Positions 35,953 to 49,620 of a stretch of 64,000 nucleotides of DNA are shown piece after piece; position 1 is the stretch's first letter; each line of letters opens with the position of its first letter. The notes under the pieces were generated by a model. It ran no database searches, was not told the DNA's origin, and saw only the letters and a program-made list of their open reading frames with translations. The stretch is from the NCBI GenBank assembly GCA_015657535.1, contig JADHZB010000745.1, forward strand, positions 1 to 64,000, given 5' to 3'. The stretch comes from Nephromyces sp. MM_2019. Its lineage: Eukaryota > Apicomplexa > Aconoidasida > Nephromycida. A program made the position numbers and the translations under genes.

Positions 35953-38631
35953 ACGGCTTGAGCTTGTATAGGAAGCTTACAGATTAAAGAGATGTGTTCT
36001 TTGAGTTCATTAAAGGCATTTATCCACTATATCTGCAAGGGAAATGGCGGCAACACGATTATTCGCGCCCCGCAGGTTAATTAACTGAAGTGGGCTCACC
36101 TCGTGGCGCAACATAAAACGTATACAACTTTACCAGGTTAGCGTGGGGTTCTCTTAGTTTCCATGACACACAATAGTAAAGAGAACATCCTACAGTACTA
36201 TAAAAAGCATGACGATTTGGTATCTTCCGACTCATTTAGTACTAGCTTTATCTGGTTTTGCAAGTGCTGGGGCAGCTCAAAAGTAGATCATTGAATGCCG
36301 TACATTTGACATGCTACTTTTCGTGTGGTTTCATTAGGAAACTTAACTGAAGTGAAATTTTGCTTCTAGATAGCCTAAATTGGTTTGGCAAAATCTGTTA
36401 ATGAAACGCTTCTTACCGTGCTACGAGTGCGCGATTTTGCACAAAGGAGTGGCTCGCGTAAGTGGTGAACCTCAAGGTACAACGCAACTTTGCTTCAACC
36501 AGGGAATCGGCAAGCCAGTAGCAAATAATTGTCGCTGTATAGATTCATGTGAGATGTAGCTGTGACGCTGAATTTTGCCGAATTAGCTCTGTTACACAGA
36601 TTCATGTGAGATGTACTGTAGTTCTATCACTGAATTTTGTTGTTTAAGCTCTCTTACCTAGATTCATGTGAGATTTAGCGCAGCTCACAAGTTTGCCGAA
36701 GTTTTATCTTGGCAGATTACTCTACAATTAGGAACTCCACATATTATGATGACACACACACATTTTGGAGAATCTTCTGGTCTAAATGAGGCGAGCAAGA
36801 GCGTAGGGTTGACAAAGCGTCCTATGGAATGTGTATGGAATTATACTGCCGTATTTTTATGGAAGCAAGGGGATTTGCGCATCCAAAGTACCGCCTGGTA
36901 TACCGCGTAGAATAGGTGCAAGATTAGCAATGCAGCGGGTAAGATGTTTTTGCCTAATTTTCGTACACATCTGGTCAATTTTTCAGTGCAGTCATCAGCA
37001 TAGCAGTGCTGTTCTTGCTAATATACTTATTGCTTAAATAGAGACTTACCTTGGTACCCGTATGGCCTTGCAGGTAATGAGCTGGAGGATAAGCCTTGAA
37101 TAATCACAATAAACTTATTACTACAAACTATCTATAGTGCATCCTTCAATTCTCCGGCAGGATGCTTCCATAAAGCTCCCTGTTTTTGATAATCTTAAGC
37201 ATGGCGTAGCATTTCATTTATTTTGGAGTATTTCCTATATGGTTGCTTCTTCTTGTAGCTTGCTTTGGACTTATAAAAGGTCCTAATGGTACCCCTAATA
37301 GCTTAGGTTTTTTCGGGGTATAATTGCGTCCCTCTGTTGAATAAGACTATAGTAGCACACTGCATTGTCAGTGAAACCGGTAATTATGTGCTGTTTTATC
37401 TTCTTTAACGGTTTCTAGTTCATTCTGCCTAGAAAATTGGTTGATTAATAGTTACAATGAGGTTCTATAATGGATACCACAATCTTGCAGTTTTATGCTG
37501 GCTCTTCTAGAGGGATATTTCTAGTGTTTCTAGTAGTCGGGCACACTTTGCTCCCCTCTGAAACTAAGCACATGCATAAAATACTGCGTTACCTGCATTG
37601 GACACTCCATTTTCTTACCAAGCATCATTTATAGGAGTTTGTTTTTCACATATACCTCGGAATTGAAGCTTACCTGCAATCTAGATATACTAGAATGGCA
37701 GTAGAACTTTACAAAGCTTTCAATCTACTGAGCTATAGTTCATGCGCAGCGCGCTTTTCTAGATAGTAATGATGAATTTCTGAGCTTTACTTAGTTGGTG
37801 TTCAGTAGGCTTGAAGAAGCGTAATTGGAACGCGTCACAGTCCACTGAGTTTTAGCCTCATATCCCAATTACCTCGACGGTCGGTATCTATTTTTTTTGC
37901 CTCAGTTTTCAAGGCTGCTCTACTGTTGAATACTCCTGAATCCACGTATCGTTCTCTCTACTGCGCAATTACCTGAAAATCGTAGGTGTACGCTAATCTG
38001 GGTTCTAATTGTGCAAAAACTGGCTCCTTGCTGTATCTGAGGCAAATGGTCAACCCCATGGCATTATAGGCTGATAAAGGTCTATAGCTTGGAAATAACT
38101 ATGAATGCAGTACGGTGCCTAAAGTATGCAAACACGTACTGCATCCATTACATGTGTTGCCACAGCTGTAGCTAGTGGTGGTAGCTTTCTCTACTCTAAC
38201 TAATGAAAATTCATATAAAATGTGAGAAGCCCTAGCAGAGGTTCCGCTGAAAGTTTGCCGGAAAATACGAGCTAACTGTGATAAGATGATACTGGTACCT
38301 AAGAATTATACATTTTCAATCGATTCTACCTGCTGGTAATCTTCAAAGAAGCTATTCTCATCACTTCTCTTTGAAAGACGGTACACTGTATTGTTTGAGT
38401 TGAAGCTTTTTTTTGAAGTTCCGGTCGTGGCTCTTTCACAAAGATCTCTTGAGGACTCGGAAATTCGAAGCAGCAACCGTAGCTGCCATAATTCCAGATG
38501 TCTATATAAACTGTGAGAAATTAAATGCTAAGTAATTGCAATAGTGAAAGAAAGCGGAAAATTCCGTATCTTATACCCTAAGTGAACTTTAACATAAAGC
38601 TTTTGCAAGAAGTTGACCGATTTTGTGAAAG
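35953..38631. other. divergent intergenic region
   Basis: This spacer lies between the start of the minus-strand helical-repeat gene and the plus-strand TDP2 gene, so both promoters should lie here. It carries the roughly 60-bp tandem repeat at 36541-36690. Open frames at 36668-37037 are short and have no splice partners. I see no promoter motif. Confidence 0.45.
36541..36690. repeat. tandem repeat, about 60 bp, 3 copies
   Basis: Copies start at 36541, 36598 and 36660. Each begins AGATTCATGTGAGAT, with CTGAATTTTG in the middle of the first two and a pyrimidine-rich, GCTCT-containing end. The spacing of 57 and 62 bases with diverged interiors marks an old duplication rather than a CRISPR array. 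Confidence 0.8.
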
Positions 38632-41600
38632 ATGGCTGCTCAGTGCTGCGTGAATCGACAGCAAAAACCTGGTAGGGACACCTTTGATATATTAAGCTGG
38701 TGAGTAACATCAACTACTCTCGTGCCTGTAGTTTAAAAAAATCTGATAAAAATAATCATATTCTTTTTGTCTATCCTTAAGGAGTCTGTCATATGTTAAA
38801 TTCGTGGGTTAATATGTGTACGGCGTATATTCTTTTGGAAAGAGTCGTGGTTTGATTTTCTGTATGTTTTTTAGTTTTAAGCTTCCACTCAACTTTCACT
38901 TCTTTTGCGTGGATAACGAATGAAATGATAGGTTTTGCGCAGTAATTAGCCAGTAGCATACTTGAGTGGGGTACCTTTTTATCTCCGAAAAGGGGGGTCT
39001 CTGAGGCATTTTCGGGATGCGCCAGAAGCATAATCCATCTATATCGAGTTGCTGGTCATGAGAGTTTCTCACCTTTACTGCCGTGCATGCTACATCAGTT
39101 TTACTTTATAAACTTCTTCCTAGTTAGCATTATCTGCAAGTACAGGGAGAATAAAGAGCTTTCATGATGCGGTGCGTATGTCTCCTTTCGTTGAATGCAG
39201 TAGTGCTAGTTCTCTACGTTGGCGACGAAGATATTCTTCTATGTAGTGTTATTTTTACGTTCAGTTTTTTGCTTCCACTCTGTAAGCCATAATCACTGTA
39301 AATTATAGCACCGAAATAACTTAGGAGCAGTAGGTATCTTGTATGCTTTTATGACGTTTTCTTCTTCTACTGTAAAGCCTAAAATTTTCGCTATCTTTTA
39401 CCGTAGTAGACTACATGATTTGATGCTTTTTTCAAGTGTTTCAAAAGTAAAGTGTCTAAAATTCACTTTTCCTACATTTTACTGTATGTAAACCCAATGA
39501 CAAGGTAAGAAACTTTCAAAACAACGATGAAATTGTTTAAGCTGGATCTTGTGTTTTTATGCATGTTTTTTGACACGCATTCTCAAATGACTGTACCTAT
39601 ATCTTTCATTTGAGCCCTGCAGTACCTCATTGTCGTCTCAGGAATATTGAAGGCATAAATGAACAGAATCTTTCAATCAGATTGAGGTTTATAGCTTCGG
39701 AAATTAAACGTATAAAGCCAGCAATTGTATTTCTTCAAGAAGTAACATCAAGAGTGCTGGTGAGACTTTTTTTTTAATGTGTCTTACTGCCATCGTATTG
39801 CATTGCAGCTTTCTTGTCCTCTTTTTAAAAAAATCCTGGTCTGGTGATTCGCATGCATTACTTTATGCTGAGTTTTTTTTCTGTAGCATTTAAATATTTA
39901 GTGATAGTTTACTCAGATACCTCGGTCAGCTCGTCATATGTTGTTAGTGGCATGGATTTTAGCATATTCTAACATGCTTATGGCTCCACTTAATATTTTT
40001 TCTGAAGTAATCATGTCAGGAAAATATCTTCGAGGAACTGAGCGAGGAGTACAACTTTTTCTATGCTCGGTAGGCGTAGCCTGTGTGAACAAGCGTGTTT
40101 GTTCATCTTTTGCACAAGTGTTTTAATTTAATGCAAAATATTATGCGCAATATTCAAAGTAAGCATCGTTATAGGCTAGGGAAAAAAATGAATAATCAGG
40201 AAAATTTCAGGTTTAGTTACTATGGAAAAAGTTTGTATTTACTGTTAAATGAATGTTCAGTAAATCATGCCATGAGCATCTTGGGTTTCATGAGTAGGTG
40301 CCAGCAATTAAAAGCTTAGCTATCTGTTTAGGCTGATTAAAAGCCTTTTTTTCGGCTGATTTCTGTGCTTCAAGAGGCTATTTTTTGAGGTCAAGCCATA
40401 GTATTGAGTGCTCTCATGTTAGTGTTTAATTGCTTTGCTGAGCACAGTATGATGAATTGGTAAATTCTTTGAGGGATTTTGATACTGTTTTCTCAATGAT
40501 ATATATGAGGGTTAGTGCATTCCTTTTACTATCTACTATGTTGTGCTTCCTCTTTTCTCGTTTTAAAAGGTTAGTTTTCGCTTAAAGCATTTAAATGAGG
40601 GCCCCGTGTCTCCCAAGAAAATGTTTCTGCGATTTTATTTTCAAAGAAAATATACTTTTAGGGGCTTTCAATAAGTAGCTGGTGCTTTAGACAAATTTTT
40701 TGGGAATAGTAAAGACAGCTAGTTTGGAAATTTGGACCAAACACATTAAGTACACATATATTCCATACACGCACACAGTTAGCACAAATTTAGCACACAC
40801 ACACAGTTAGCACACACATATAGCACACACGTAGCCAGTGTGCACCGCCTGTGTGAAGAAAACGCAATTTCGCCTTGAAGGAAGGTACTATTTGCAGTGC
40901 TAGAATTTTCTTTAATCTTGGCTATTGGTTCCTCTATGTTCAAAAACGTTAAGCTCTACTGTTAGAAGGCTTGCATCATCACGGTAGTTGTGTGTGTTTG
41001 GCTTTTTGAAGTTGATTTTTGCGTGAAATTACTTTTTTTCGTTTTATCTTGTTCCTAACCAGAAACGCAGCTCAAAAACTGAATTATTTTTGCTCCATGT
41101 TACTACGAGTAGATGAAGTCTGGGCGGATAAAGGTATTTATAGATGATTTTTGTATTCAGATCTTCATTATAGTAACATCTGGAAAACAATTTTTTTGTA
41201 TTTGCACCAAAAATTGCAAGGTTTTTCTCAAAGAGCTGGCAGCTTTTCGTATTTTTAAGCTAAGATGCATTAGTTGCTTTTCAAAGGTATAAAAAAACTT
41301 GTTTTAAATAGAAAAACTACAGGTTTCCCAATTTGTAAGTTGCAATGTGGTGAAATGTTTTGAGCTACAAAAAAATTTCGGCCTATGTTTTGGTGTGGCT
41401 GCTATAAGGGAAGCATTTTTATGTTTAGTTCTAAGGTACAAGCTTGTTATCTCATGACGGTATTTACACTGATTATTTGCTTTAAATTAATTTTAAAGCT
41501 AGAAGATTACGCCGATTTCATACAAGGTAATGATTTGCCACTTTTTTAGCGATATTTTGCCGTTTTTGCAAAGTTTATTTTTTGTTCACTTTTGAATTTT

Positions 41601-43817
41601 TGTTCAGTTTATTGGCATGAAGAATGCAAAAATACTCTGAATTTTTTACTATATTATTATATTTAGTATCCATAAATTAACAACAGTTTGTACATGTGCA
41701 GAGTATTTATAAAAACCCTTTTTCAGAAATGCCGATTGGGATGGTGATGCATAGTTATTTACTCTAATAGTGCAAAAAATTATAGATATTAACTAATCAC
41801 GCAGCGTATGCAGGCATCCCCACCGATTCTAGCGTGAAAAATCGTCACTAGGAGTCTAGTGTAGTCTGCTGTGCTTGCTGGACTTCTGGTGGAAGTTTCA
41901 AACTTAACTTTATGCATCCTTCACCCTTGAGTAAATATCATCCTTAGTGAGCCTAAACATTAGGAGTCTTCGTGGAGTAAGTAGCTTTTTTCAGCGTATC
42001 ATGAGTATATAGTATCCTTCAGTAGCTTCAAACTGTATTTCTAATGGTAATTCTTCTTGTAGGAAGGTTTTTGTTTTTACCTAGTGTGATATGACATAAT
42101 GAGGTGCTCTTTTGTTGTAAAATTTGACATTTGCAGGTTTAATTTTCTTATTGTTTCTCTTTTCTGGAACTCCATTTGCTTATACTTTAGATTCTGAAGC
42201 AGTGATATGGTTTAAAAATTCAGCCATGGGCAGGCATGCCTTATGCTTAAAAGTCAGGCTGTTAAGTCACCCCAATGACGCTATTTTGTTGATGACTTCT
42301 CATCTTGAAAGTACTAAGCCAAGGTTATGCATGTGTATTTCCTTCATTCTTCGAAATTCTTGGAAGTGATTGTTCTACTTTTTCTCTATTTTACACCATA
42401 ATTTCTTTATAAAGTGATAATATAGTATTTTTAAACTATGCCAACAATTTTTTGTTTTCTCAGAATAGCAGAAAGAGGAAATCAGCTGCAAATTTGTTTT
42501 GATATATTACAAAGGTAATCTTAGTTTTTTTTGCGTTTGATCCTTGTAATTTTAAGTTATCTATGTGGATGCTAAAAGTGTTTTTTCGCTGGCAGAATAC
42601 TCACGAATCATTGATTTTACTGATAAATGGTCTAAACATTCACTGTGCTTATACTCTTTGTGGTAACATGAAAATTTTGCCTGCTACTTTTTTTGGATTT
42701 TCACAAGTTCAATTAGAGATAATTTTCATACGGTGAGTTATTAGCTTCAGTATAATAAAATTGAACTAGTGTACCTTCAGTTTTTCACCAAAAGCTGTTA
42801 ATTGTCTGCTTTTGAAATTTTCATGCCTGTAGAATTTAAGGTAGAATAAGACTTTTCTGGATAGTTCTTGCTGCTTGCTTTTTCAATAAGTCCATTTTCT
42901 TTCGCTGAAGTTCACTTTTCAAGATAACCCAATAGGGTTATACGTATATGTGATCTCTTGCGTTAATTTAGTGCTATGGAAGATGGCAGCCTGCATCCTG
43001 AATTGAGAGGAGCTATCTTTGGTGGTGATTTAAACGTTTCTGATTCCGAGGGCATTGCAAAGAGTAAGGTGTTTATGAATGGGTTTCGCTTTAAAGAAAT
43101 AATAGAATTTTTTTTTGTTTTCAGGAATCCCGCCTGGTGTTCATGACCTATGGGAGGTATGACAAGCATGCTATATGCTGCTTTATATGCGAATTTTTTT
43201 TTCGCATCTTTAATGTGAATGAACGAGTTTTCCTTACGTCTATTTTTGTGCAGACATGCGCAATTATTTGGGATATAAGTTAAATTTAATAGATGAAGAA
43301 AAATTTATCTTCTGTGGAATCTTTTTTTTAATTCAGTACTTAGGGAGCCCCAAAAAATACGAATACACCTGGGATTGCTTGCTAATTAGAGATAGTATGA
43401 GGCGAGGAGCCAGCATGATTTCTAATTCCCCACGGTAATATGTTTATAACCAATGCTTTTATGATAAATTTATGAGGAATTTTAATATTTGCACAAGAAC
43501 CTGCGTGAAGCGAAAAAGCGATAATTGTATAACAAAAAGTTCTGCCTTATGAAACATTTGGATATTGTCAAGTACCTGAAAAATTTTCGTTAGGAAGAGA
43601 TCCTTTTGAATTTTTTTTTTGGTCTATTTCCAGGTTGCGGTTTGATAGACTGTACTGGAAAACAAAAAATACTGCGGATTCCGGGCAGGATTCTTGGTGG
43701 CCTGCTTCTTTTATGTTATTAAATTCCAAAATCAGCAAATTTCATAATATGTTTCCAAGTGACCACTTTGGGGTCCTTGTTACTTTTCGTAGAGGTTCAG
43801 CTGACCATTCCCAATAG
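38632..43817 (+). CDS. TDP2: tyrosyl-DNA phosphodiesterase 2 (TDP2), 12 exons
   Basis: Exons: 38632-38699, 39642-39759, 40448-40510, 41323-41334, 41409-41435, 41499-41526, 42191-42323, 42464-42514, 42972-43063, 43125-43156, 43337-43434, 43634-43817. They total 906 nt (301 aa) and all phases close. It belongs to the Mg-dependent endonuclease/exonuclease/phosphatase fold that removes trapped topoisomerase II by cleaving 5'-phosphotyrosyl bonds in the nucleus. Diagnostic motifs in order: SWNIEG (Asn24), FLQEV (Glu56), TSHLEST (His143), GGDLN (Asp186, Asn188), YTWD (218-221), LRFDR (242-246) and PSDHFG (Asp284, His285). These match the catalytic residues of animal TDP2, whose next motif GDxNLRD is GDLNVSD here. 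The ATG has AAAG upstream and an in-frame TGA before it, so there is no N-terminal UBA-type extension. The two smallest exons (12 and 27 nt) rest on phase and on fit to the family and are the least sure. Confidence in the identity is high. Confidence 0.9.
40769..40833. repeat. TAGCACACACA-type repeat in intron
   Basis: Imperfect repeats of TTAGCACACACA lie inside the intron between TDP2 exons 3 and 4. Confidence 0.75.
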
Positions 43818-46800
43818 GACTCATTGTAGTAACTCTACAGTTTGTAGAATGTTTTAGTGTTTAGAGATAAGCTTGCTATTAAACGGTGGTAGTCATTGCA
43901 TATATATGAGATCGACTATTCGGGATTGCTTCTTTTGCTTCACCTTTCGCTTGCTTCACCTTAGTCTTTAGCCGGGCTAGTTTTTTTGTTCCTCGAGTAA
44001 AGGCAGACTGATCCGGTAAGAGTGCATAAAAGGCGGGGTAGAAATAGACGCTTACATTCCGCCCCGTTGCTTTGAGGTAATCAAAGGAAGTACTAGGATG
44101 ATTTATTGTTTGTAATTGCTATCGCTTGCTTGCAGTGGTTTATGTAGCATTCTTGGACTTTGTATCAAATAAACTTTGCTGTGTTGACATCCTAATTAAA
44201 TTTTTAACAGTGCTGGTTTTGAGGCTCTGATTATATTAATAAGATGCGGTGCAACGCCTGCGTAAATACGTAATTTTTTCATCGCTTTAACGTTGTCCGT
44301 ATATCTCTTTTTTACGCGTTTCGAATGTTGTGGTGCCTGTCTTGGCACATGGCTATCTAATTCTGATACGTACTAAAGATTTCTGTAAATTTCTGCCGCT
44401 GGAACAGTATTTTCTGGGAAAGCAGGCCAGTAATTACCAAATACCCAATGATTTTAGGTGTGGCTGCGAATTGACGGTACTACTTTAAGAAATATTAAAA
44501 AAGCAGTGTCCTGGGTGGTTGTGTAACTCACGAAGAAATTATATCTTGAGTTCTGTAGATCCCCATGTATTTGTGCCGCGAGGCGCTAAATAATGGCTAA
44601 ATTAAGATTCATAGAAATGCGCACATTGGCATGTATTAGCGTAAACTTTTTTTTATGCGCCCGTGATGAACAGGTTCCTTTCATTCTTCGTGCTACGTGT
44701 TATCCAAGGTAATATTTGTAACATTTTACATTGAAATATAAGAATGAACAAGTAGCAGTGCGTTAGTAGAACCGAAGACCAGATTATGTGCTATGGGCCT
44801 AGAATAAATTGCATAAATTTTGGAGCATGATGGCGCTTTTCCTGCTTTGGCTACACGGTATATTAGACTTTACTGCGAGGAGAACAGGCGTCCTTTATCA
44901 TCCTGAACGGGCATGGTTCTTATAGCGGCCACGGTTAAGTTCTTCCCTTTGTGATGCTGCCTCAAATATTTTGAATGTCCTATCATACTTGAACCTGCAC
45001 AGCAGGGGCGAGATATGAATACGTGCAGTTGTCCGCTAATAGCATGTATGCTGCCGCACGAAGTTGGCAAAAAAGAAGCAACCTATGTTACAAAGGATGT
45101 TTTCTACTTTAGGACATAGCTGATATTAGCTTAGCCTTACGTGATATATGCAGTTTACCTTTCCCAGTATTCTATTATGCTAGGGAAAAGCTCATTACAG
45201 CATGTTGCTCAGTTCCAAAACAGATCCTTTGCAGTATTGTATTTGGCCGGCTAATATCTCATTTACCTAGAACTTAAAGAAAAACCTGATGGCAAAACCA
45301 TAATAAAAGCTTGTTCAATTAAAAAAGTAGGAGCATTTAGTATAGAAGTTAATTGAAAGCCTCAGAGGATATATGGGCTTCCAGTGGTATCACGCGATAA
45401 AGATGGCTATTTTCTCTCTGAATTTTTGGAGTTACATCTTAACTTGAAGTGCCTCAGTAGCTTCTCAGCAGGGATATAAATAGAGAATTGCACAGAATGC
45501 TTCTAGCCATTCTGGCCCTTGGGAAGTATTCAACCCGTAGGCAGATTAGCTTGGGAAATTGATGGGGCTGTGATCAATTACGAAATTACAAAAAAGTACC
45601 TTAAAAAAATGCAATATTGCTCACTTGCCAGACGTACAATTTTTATCGGTAGAAGATGACAATAATATCAGAATTACCGAAGATGCTAGTGATATTTATG
45701 GCAGAAATGAGGGGCTGCGCATCAGCCTCATCGAAGCTTTTTGAGGGGTGTCCGTACACCTCTGCAAGTGGATTAGAGTTTTTGACAATCTTTTTCTATA
45801 AATGAAGATAAGTTCAAGTACAAGTATAACTCCTCGCATAAGCATGGAAACAAAAATGAGACTAGGATTTTTATACTGCTTGGAAGAATTGCTCACTTGA
45901 AACAATTTTATTGCGGGAGAGGTCTTCAGAAATATACGCTGCAGAAATTCCTAATTAACTTGGCCACGGTACATAACGGTTTTGTGGCATAACTGCAGTG
46001 TGCGAACTTATTAGTACATTTCATGCGAGCAATTTTGCAATTCCTTTTCCATTTTTCGTATCACCTGGAGTCAGCAAAACAGCCGGACTGCTCTTCGTTA
46101 CTGATACTCAAGCCGCACGACATGCACTTTCCAGTAAATTTCAAAATGTTCTACCCGTTTTCGCCCTCTACGAGGCCGTGAATAAAGTTTTCTTTACGGT
46201 TCGGCGATCACCAAGAAATACTTCATCTAATATTAGGATCAAAAGCCCTTTGAGTATATGTATTATAGCATGCTGCTGCTCAAAAATATAGGTGAATACA
46301 CACATAAGTGGCACTAACATCGTTCATGCTCTTGCCCGATAATTTTCATCAAGATTGGGACTTTGAAGTCTTTCTGCGCATTTTACTAAGATTCAAAAAT
46401 ATGACTAGGCACGTCATGTTCTTAATTTCACATTTTAATTAGGAATGCAAATACGTAAAATAATGACTTTAATAATTTTTATGTGAAAGCAACGGTAAGA
46501 TTCTTTAATACGTGCAATGGAATTTTCAGGACTGTAGGTACGACGTACCGAGGTTAATCGCGGGTAGCCCGGTTTAGCGATACTCAAGCAAGGAGTGCAG
46601 GGTAGACTGTTTTTGCCCATATACTCTTCTCAGCTGATGTTGCCTTTAGAAAGCATACTCAGCTTTAAATTTACTTCAGATATTCAAGCGCGAATTCATG
46701 CTGGAGGTCAGCGTAGACACTGCAATAATAGTCTATGTTAGTTAAAGCAGGAACTTCAGCAGATAGGATCATGGATCCGTTTATACTGATAAGCGTAGTG

Positions 46801-49620
46801 GTTTTCTTGATACAACTACAGCGGATAAGCTACGGAATGGCGATAAAAGGGAGGCAATCAGTACAAGAGATACTTAAGCACCAATTGTGGCGCGCTTTGA
46901 GTGAATAAATATGCTCAATTTTTTTTATTTGGCAGCTTTCTCGCATATCAATGTCAAAATTATCCAAGGTCGGTGACATAGCAGATAGCCTGACTAACGG
47001 ATTCACTGGTTTGGTTAGTAGCCAGGAAGTATGAGTGATTTATCTCACATAGCACAAATATGTTTGCACGTTTGAGCTGAATTCAGACCGTAGAAATTGA
47101 GCCCGAGGAAACGGGTAAAATGTGTTACCTTCATAATGTATTGTAAGCAACATGCTCCACAATAAGTTACGCCACAGACGAAGATGATGCTGAAGGTAGA
47201 AGCAACAGGTTTTGGGAAAGTATCAGAAAGGAAAGAGTATTCTATTAGGTTTTTTCCCGGAATTAATACCCGGAGCCCCGGGTGCCGAACTGACCAGCTT
47301 GGCCAACCTCACTCCAGGGGTAAGGACTTAGAAGCACCAAAATATCTTTGCAGAATCTCAAAAGTGATTTTTGCAGGAGCTTGAAGCTGTCGTAAGACGA
47401 TATATCGTTTGCCACACTCGAAAATAATAGGACTGGAGCCTATTTTTTAACTCAGGATGCTAATATTTTCGTTCCAGAACAGCTGCCGCACGGTATGCAC
47501 AGTTATACACGCAAATCCTTGTAATTCGGTTATACACATACGACGCCATCACACTCTATTATCATTCTATTGTGGAAGCAAACGAGGTAGGCGCAGAGAG
47601 CAATTACAAGATGAATTATAGGATCACTCACTTTGGCTATTAAAATAAAACATGAATTTGCTGATTGTTTTCGAATAGGAATTTTCCCCTCATTCTTACC
47701 GGCTCCAGCAAATTAGCCCTAATCATGGGTAAATGGTACAACCATTGGCTGCAAAGCATAGCTAACAGCGCGAACAATCTTCGAATGAGGGAAGAACCTA
47801 ATCGTGGAGTACTTGATAATTTCTCTGGAAGACAGTTAAAAAGAGTAACGAGGATCCATCGATATGGTCCGTTCGACTGCATTGGGATCGACTTGTAACC
47901 TAGCGAGGTCTATATGTATCTTAGTATAATATTTCAATGGCAGTGACATGGGAACTGATGCACAATGCTAGTAGTACTGCAAGCCTTACTTTAAATATAA
48001 AAAGATTTTTTAAGATGCAATATTTCCTACTACTTCCATTAAATCGCTCAGCCCCCTGGGCTTGAATTGCAAAGTACATCTAAAATCTCCGGGTTCACTC
48101 GTGCGTATAAAAATTTATAGTCCACATACATACTACCATCATATATTAAAAGTATACCCTAGGTTCTACGCTCTAAGACTTATCAGAACTGTTGATATTG
48201 CACAAAGTCAAGAGGGACTACGCACCTAGCATACTCTTAGCTTTATCACGGAAGAAAAACACTAAATTTAGGGGCCAGACTTCCATTTCCCTTGTATAGC
48301 CATTTAAAATCAAAGCAATTAGCCCATGTCCAAGCCCCAATAAATTCAGAAGATGCTTCATTGACACTGAAAAAGCTTCTTGCATACATAACTTGTGGTG
48401 AAATCACATTGATTTCATATCTTCAACGCAATCTGATGCTAAAATAACCTCTATAATATTAAATTTCAAAGAGAGTATCCCAGTAGTTTTTTCCACCGTT
48501 CTAACTACAATAAATTAGCATACCGTCGAAGAATGGCTTGAAGTGTGCCATAATATGTTCGCAAGCTGCTCACTGCAAATTAGCATAACGCACCGAGCAG
48601 CTTGCGCATTCGGCATACCACTAAAATCTAAAACGGCAATGAAATACAGCGCTTGAAAAATAGCAAAGCGTAGCTCTGGAGGCCGAAACGTTTTCATTGT
48701 GAAAGGTTTTACGACTGCGCTGTGTGTCTTCAAAGAAACGATGAAGCTTTTTCTCTCGCAAGGATAGCAAGGTAAAGTAGAATATCAACCTAATGGTCCG
48801 CAAAGTAATTTTTTCGAGCTTCATTGCTACTTTTGTAAAGATAGAAGATATGTAAAGTTAATGCCTTCAAGGTTATATCAAAATATTATAGGATTAATAT
48901 TTCCTCCTGATGATTAATACTTTTATAAAAAAATCCCTCTTATTGTAGAAGGCTACAAATTTACAAGTTTTCGTATATTTTTTTTGGAGATCACTACTGA
49001 AGGTGGTGACGTCCCGCTGCATATTGCAATTTCATAAGGCAAGCTGCAAAAAACTACTGTACTGAAATAATTTTAGTAAGCTGTAGCGTCGATTAATCCA
49101 GTTGAAAATACATCATTGCGATTCAGGTTCTTCACGGCGCGAAAGAAAATTAAGCTGGCGCTTCCTGTACCGCATTTTGAAGGGTGAAGGGAAAACAAAT
49201 ACAAGGGTTAATAACTAAAAAAATTCGAAAATTTTAGGCCCTTGCAACAAAATTTTTTCTCCATTATTTTAGTTGGAATCCACAGTGAAGACGCACACAA
49301 GAATAGATGCACGTGGTTACCAGGACCACACAGCGTACCGCAAAGTCAGCATCATATTTGAAATCAAAAATATTGAAAAAAGCAATATTTCAAGCATAAA
49401 GATGAGTCAAATTCATCATACATATTCCTTAATTTTCTCAGTAAAAACAAGCAAAACTATAGTTCACGCCGGATTAAAACCCGGTAAAACAATCGTAGCC
49501 CATGGGTTATCCTGCTACGCTGAGCTGTCCATAATGACACACAAAAACAAAAAACCATCATCACTACACACGAGAAAAGGGTAGTATAAGAACTTAAAGC
49601 GATGAAAAGTATCTGTTGCC
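43818..49620. other. intergenic, no defended gene
   Basis: TDP2 and the minus-strand two-TM gene converge on this stretch. A 97-codon ORF at 45998-46291 (+) has locally balanced composition (LLFVTDTQAARHALSSKF) but only a GTG start and no splice sites I trust. The ORFs at 47640-47898 overlap on both strands. A strong 12-bp hairpin lies at 48560-48606. Confidence 0.4.
48560..48606. other. 12-bp perfect inverted repeat
   Basis: CGCAAGCTGCTC (48560-48571) and GAGCAGCTTGCG (48595-48606) are perfect inverted copies around a 23-base spacer, and are GC-richer than their surroundings. Confidence 0.6.

Noticed and set aside
36541..36690. CRISPR-like array
   Set aside because: Only three diverged copies, with related spacers, in an intron-rich eukaryotic genome.
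42124..42190. Upstream part of the ORF over TDP2 exon 7
   Set aside because: It translates a pyrimidine tract before the TTTAG acceptor. The TDP2-like sequence starts only after that acceptor.
42596..42733. Open frame between TDP2 exons 8 and 9
   Set aside because: Phase does not fit, and exons 8 and 9 join directly into conserved TDP2 sequence.
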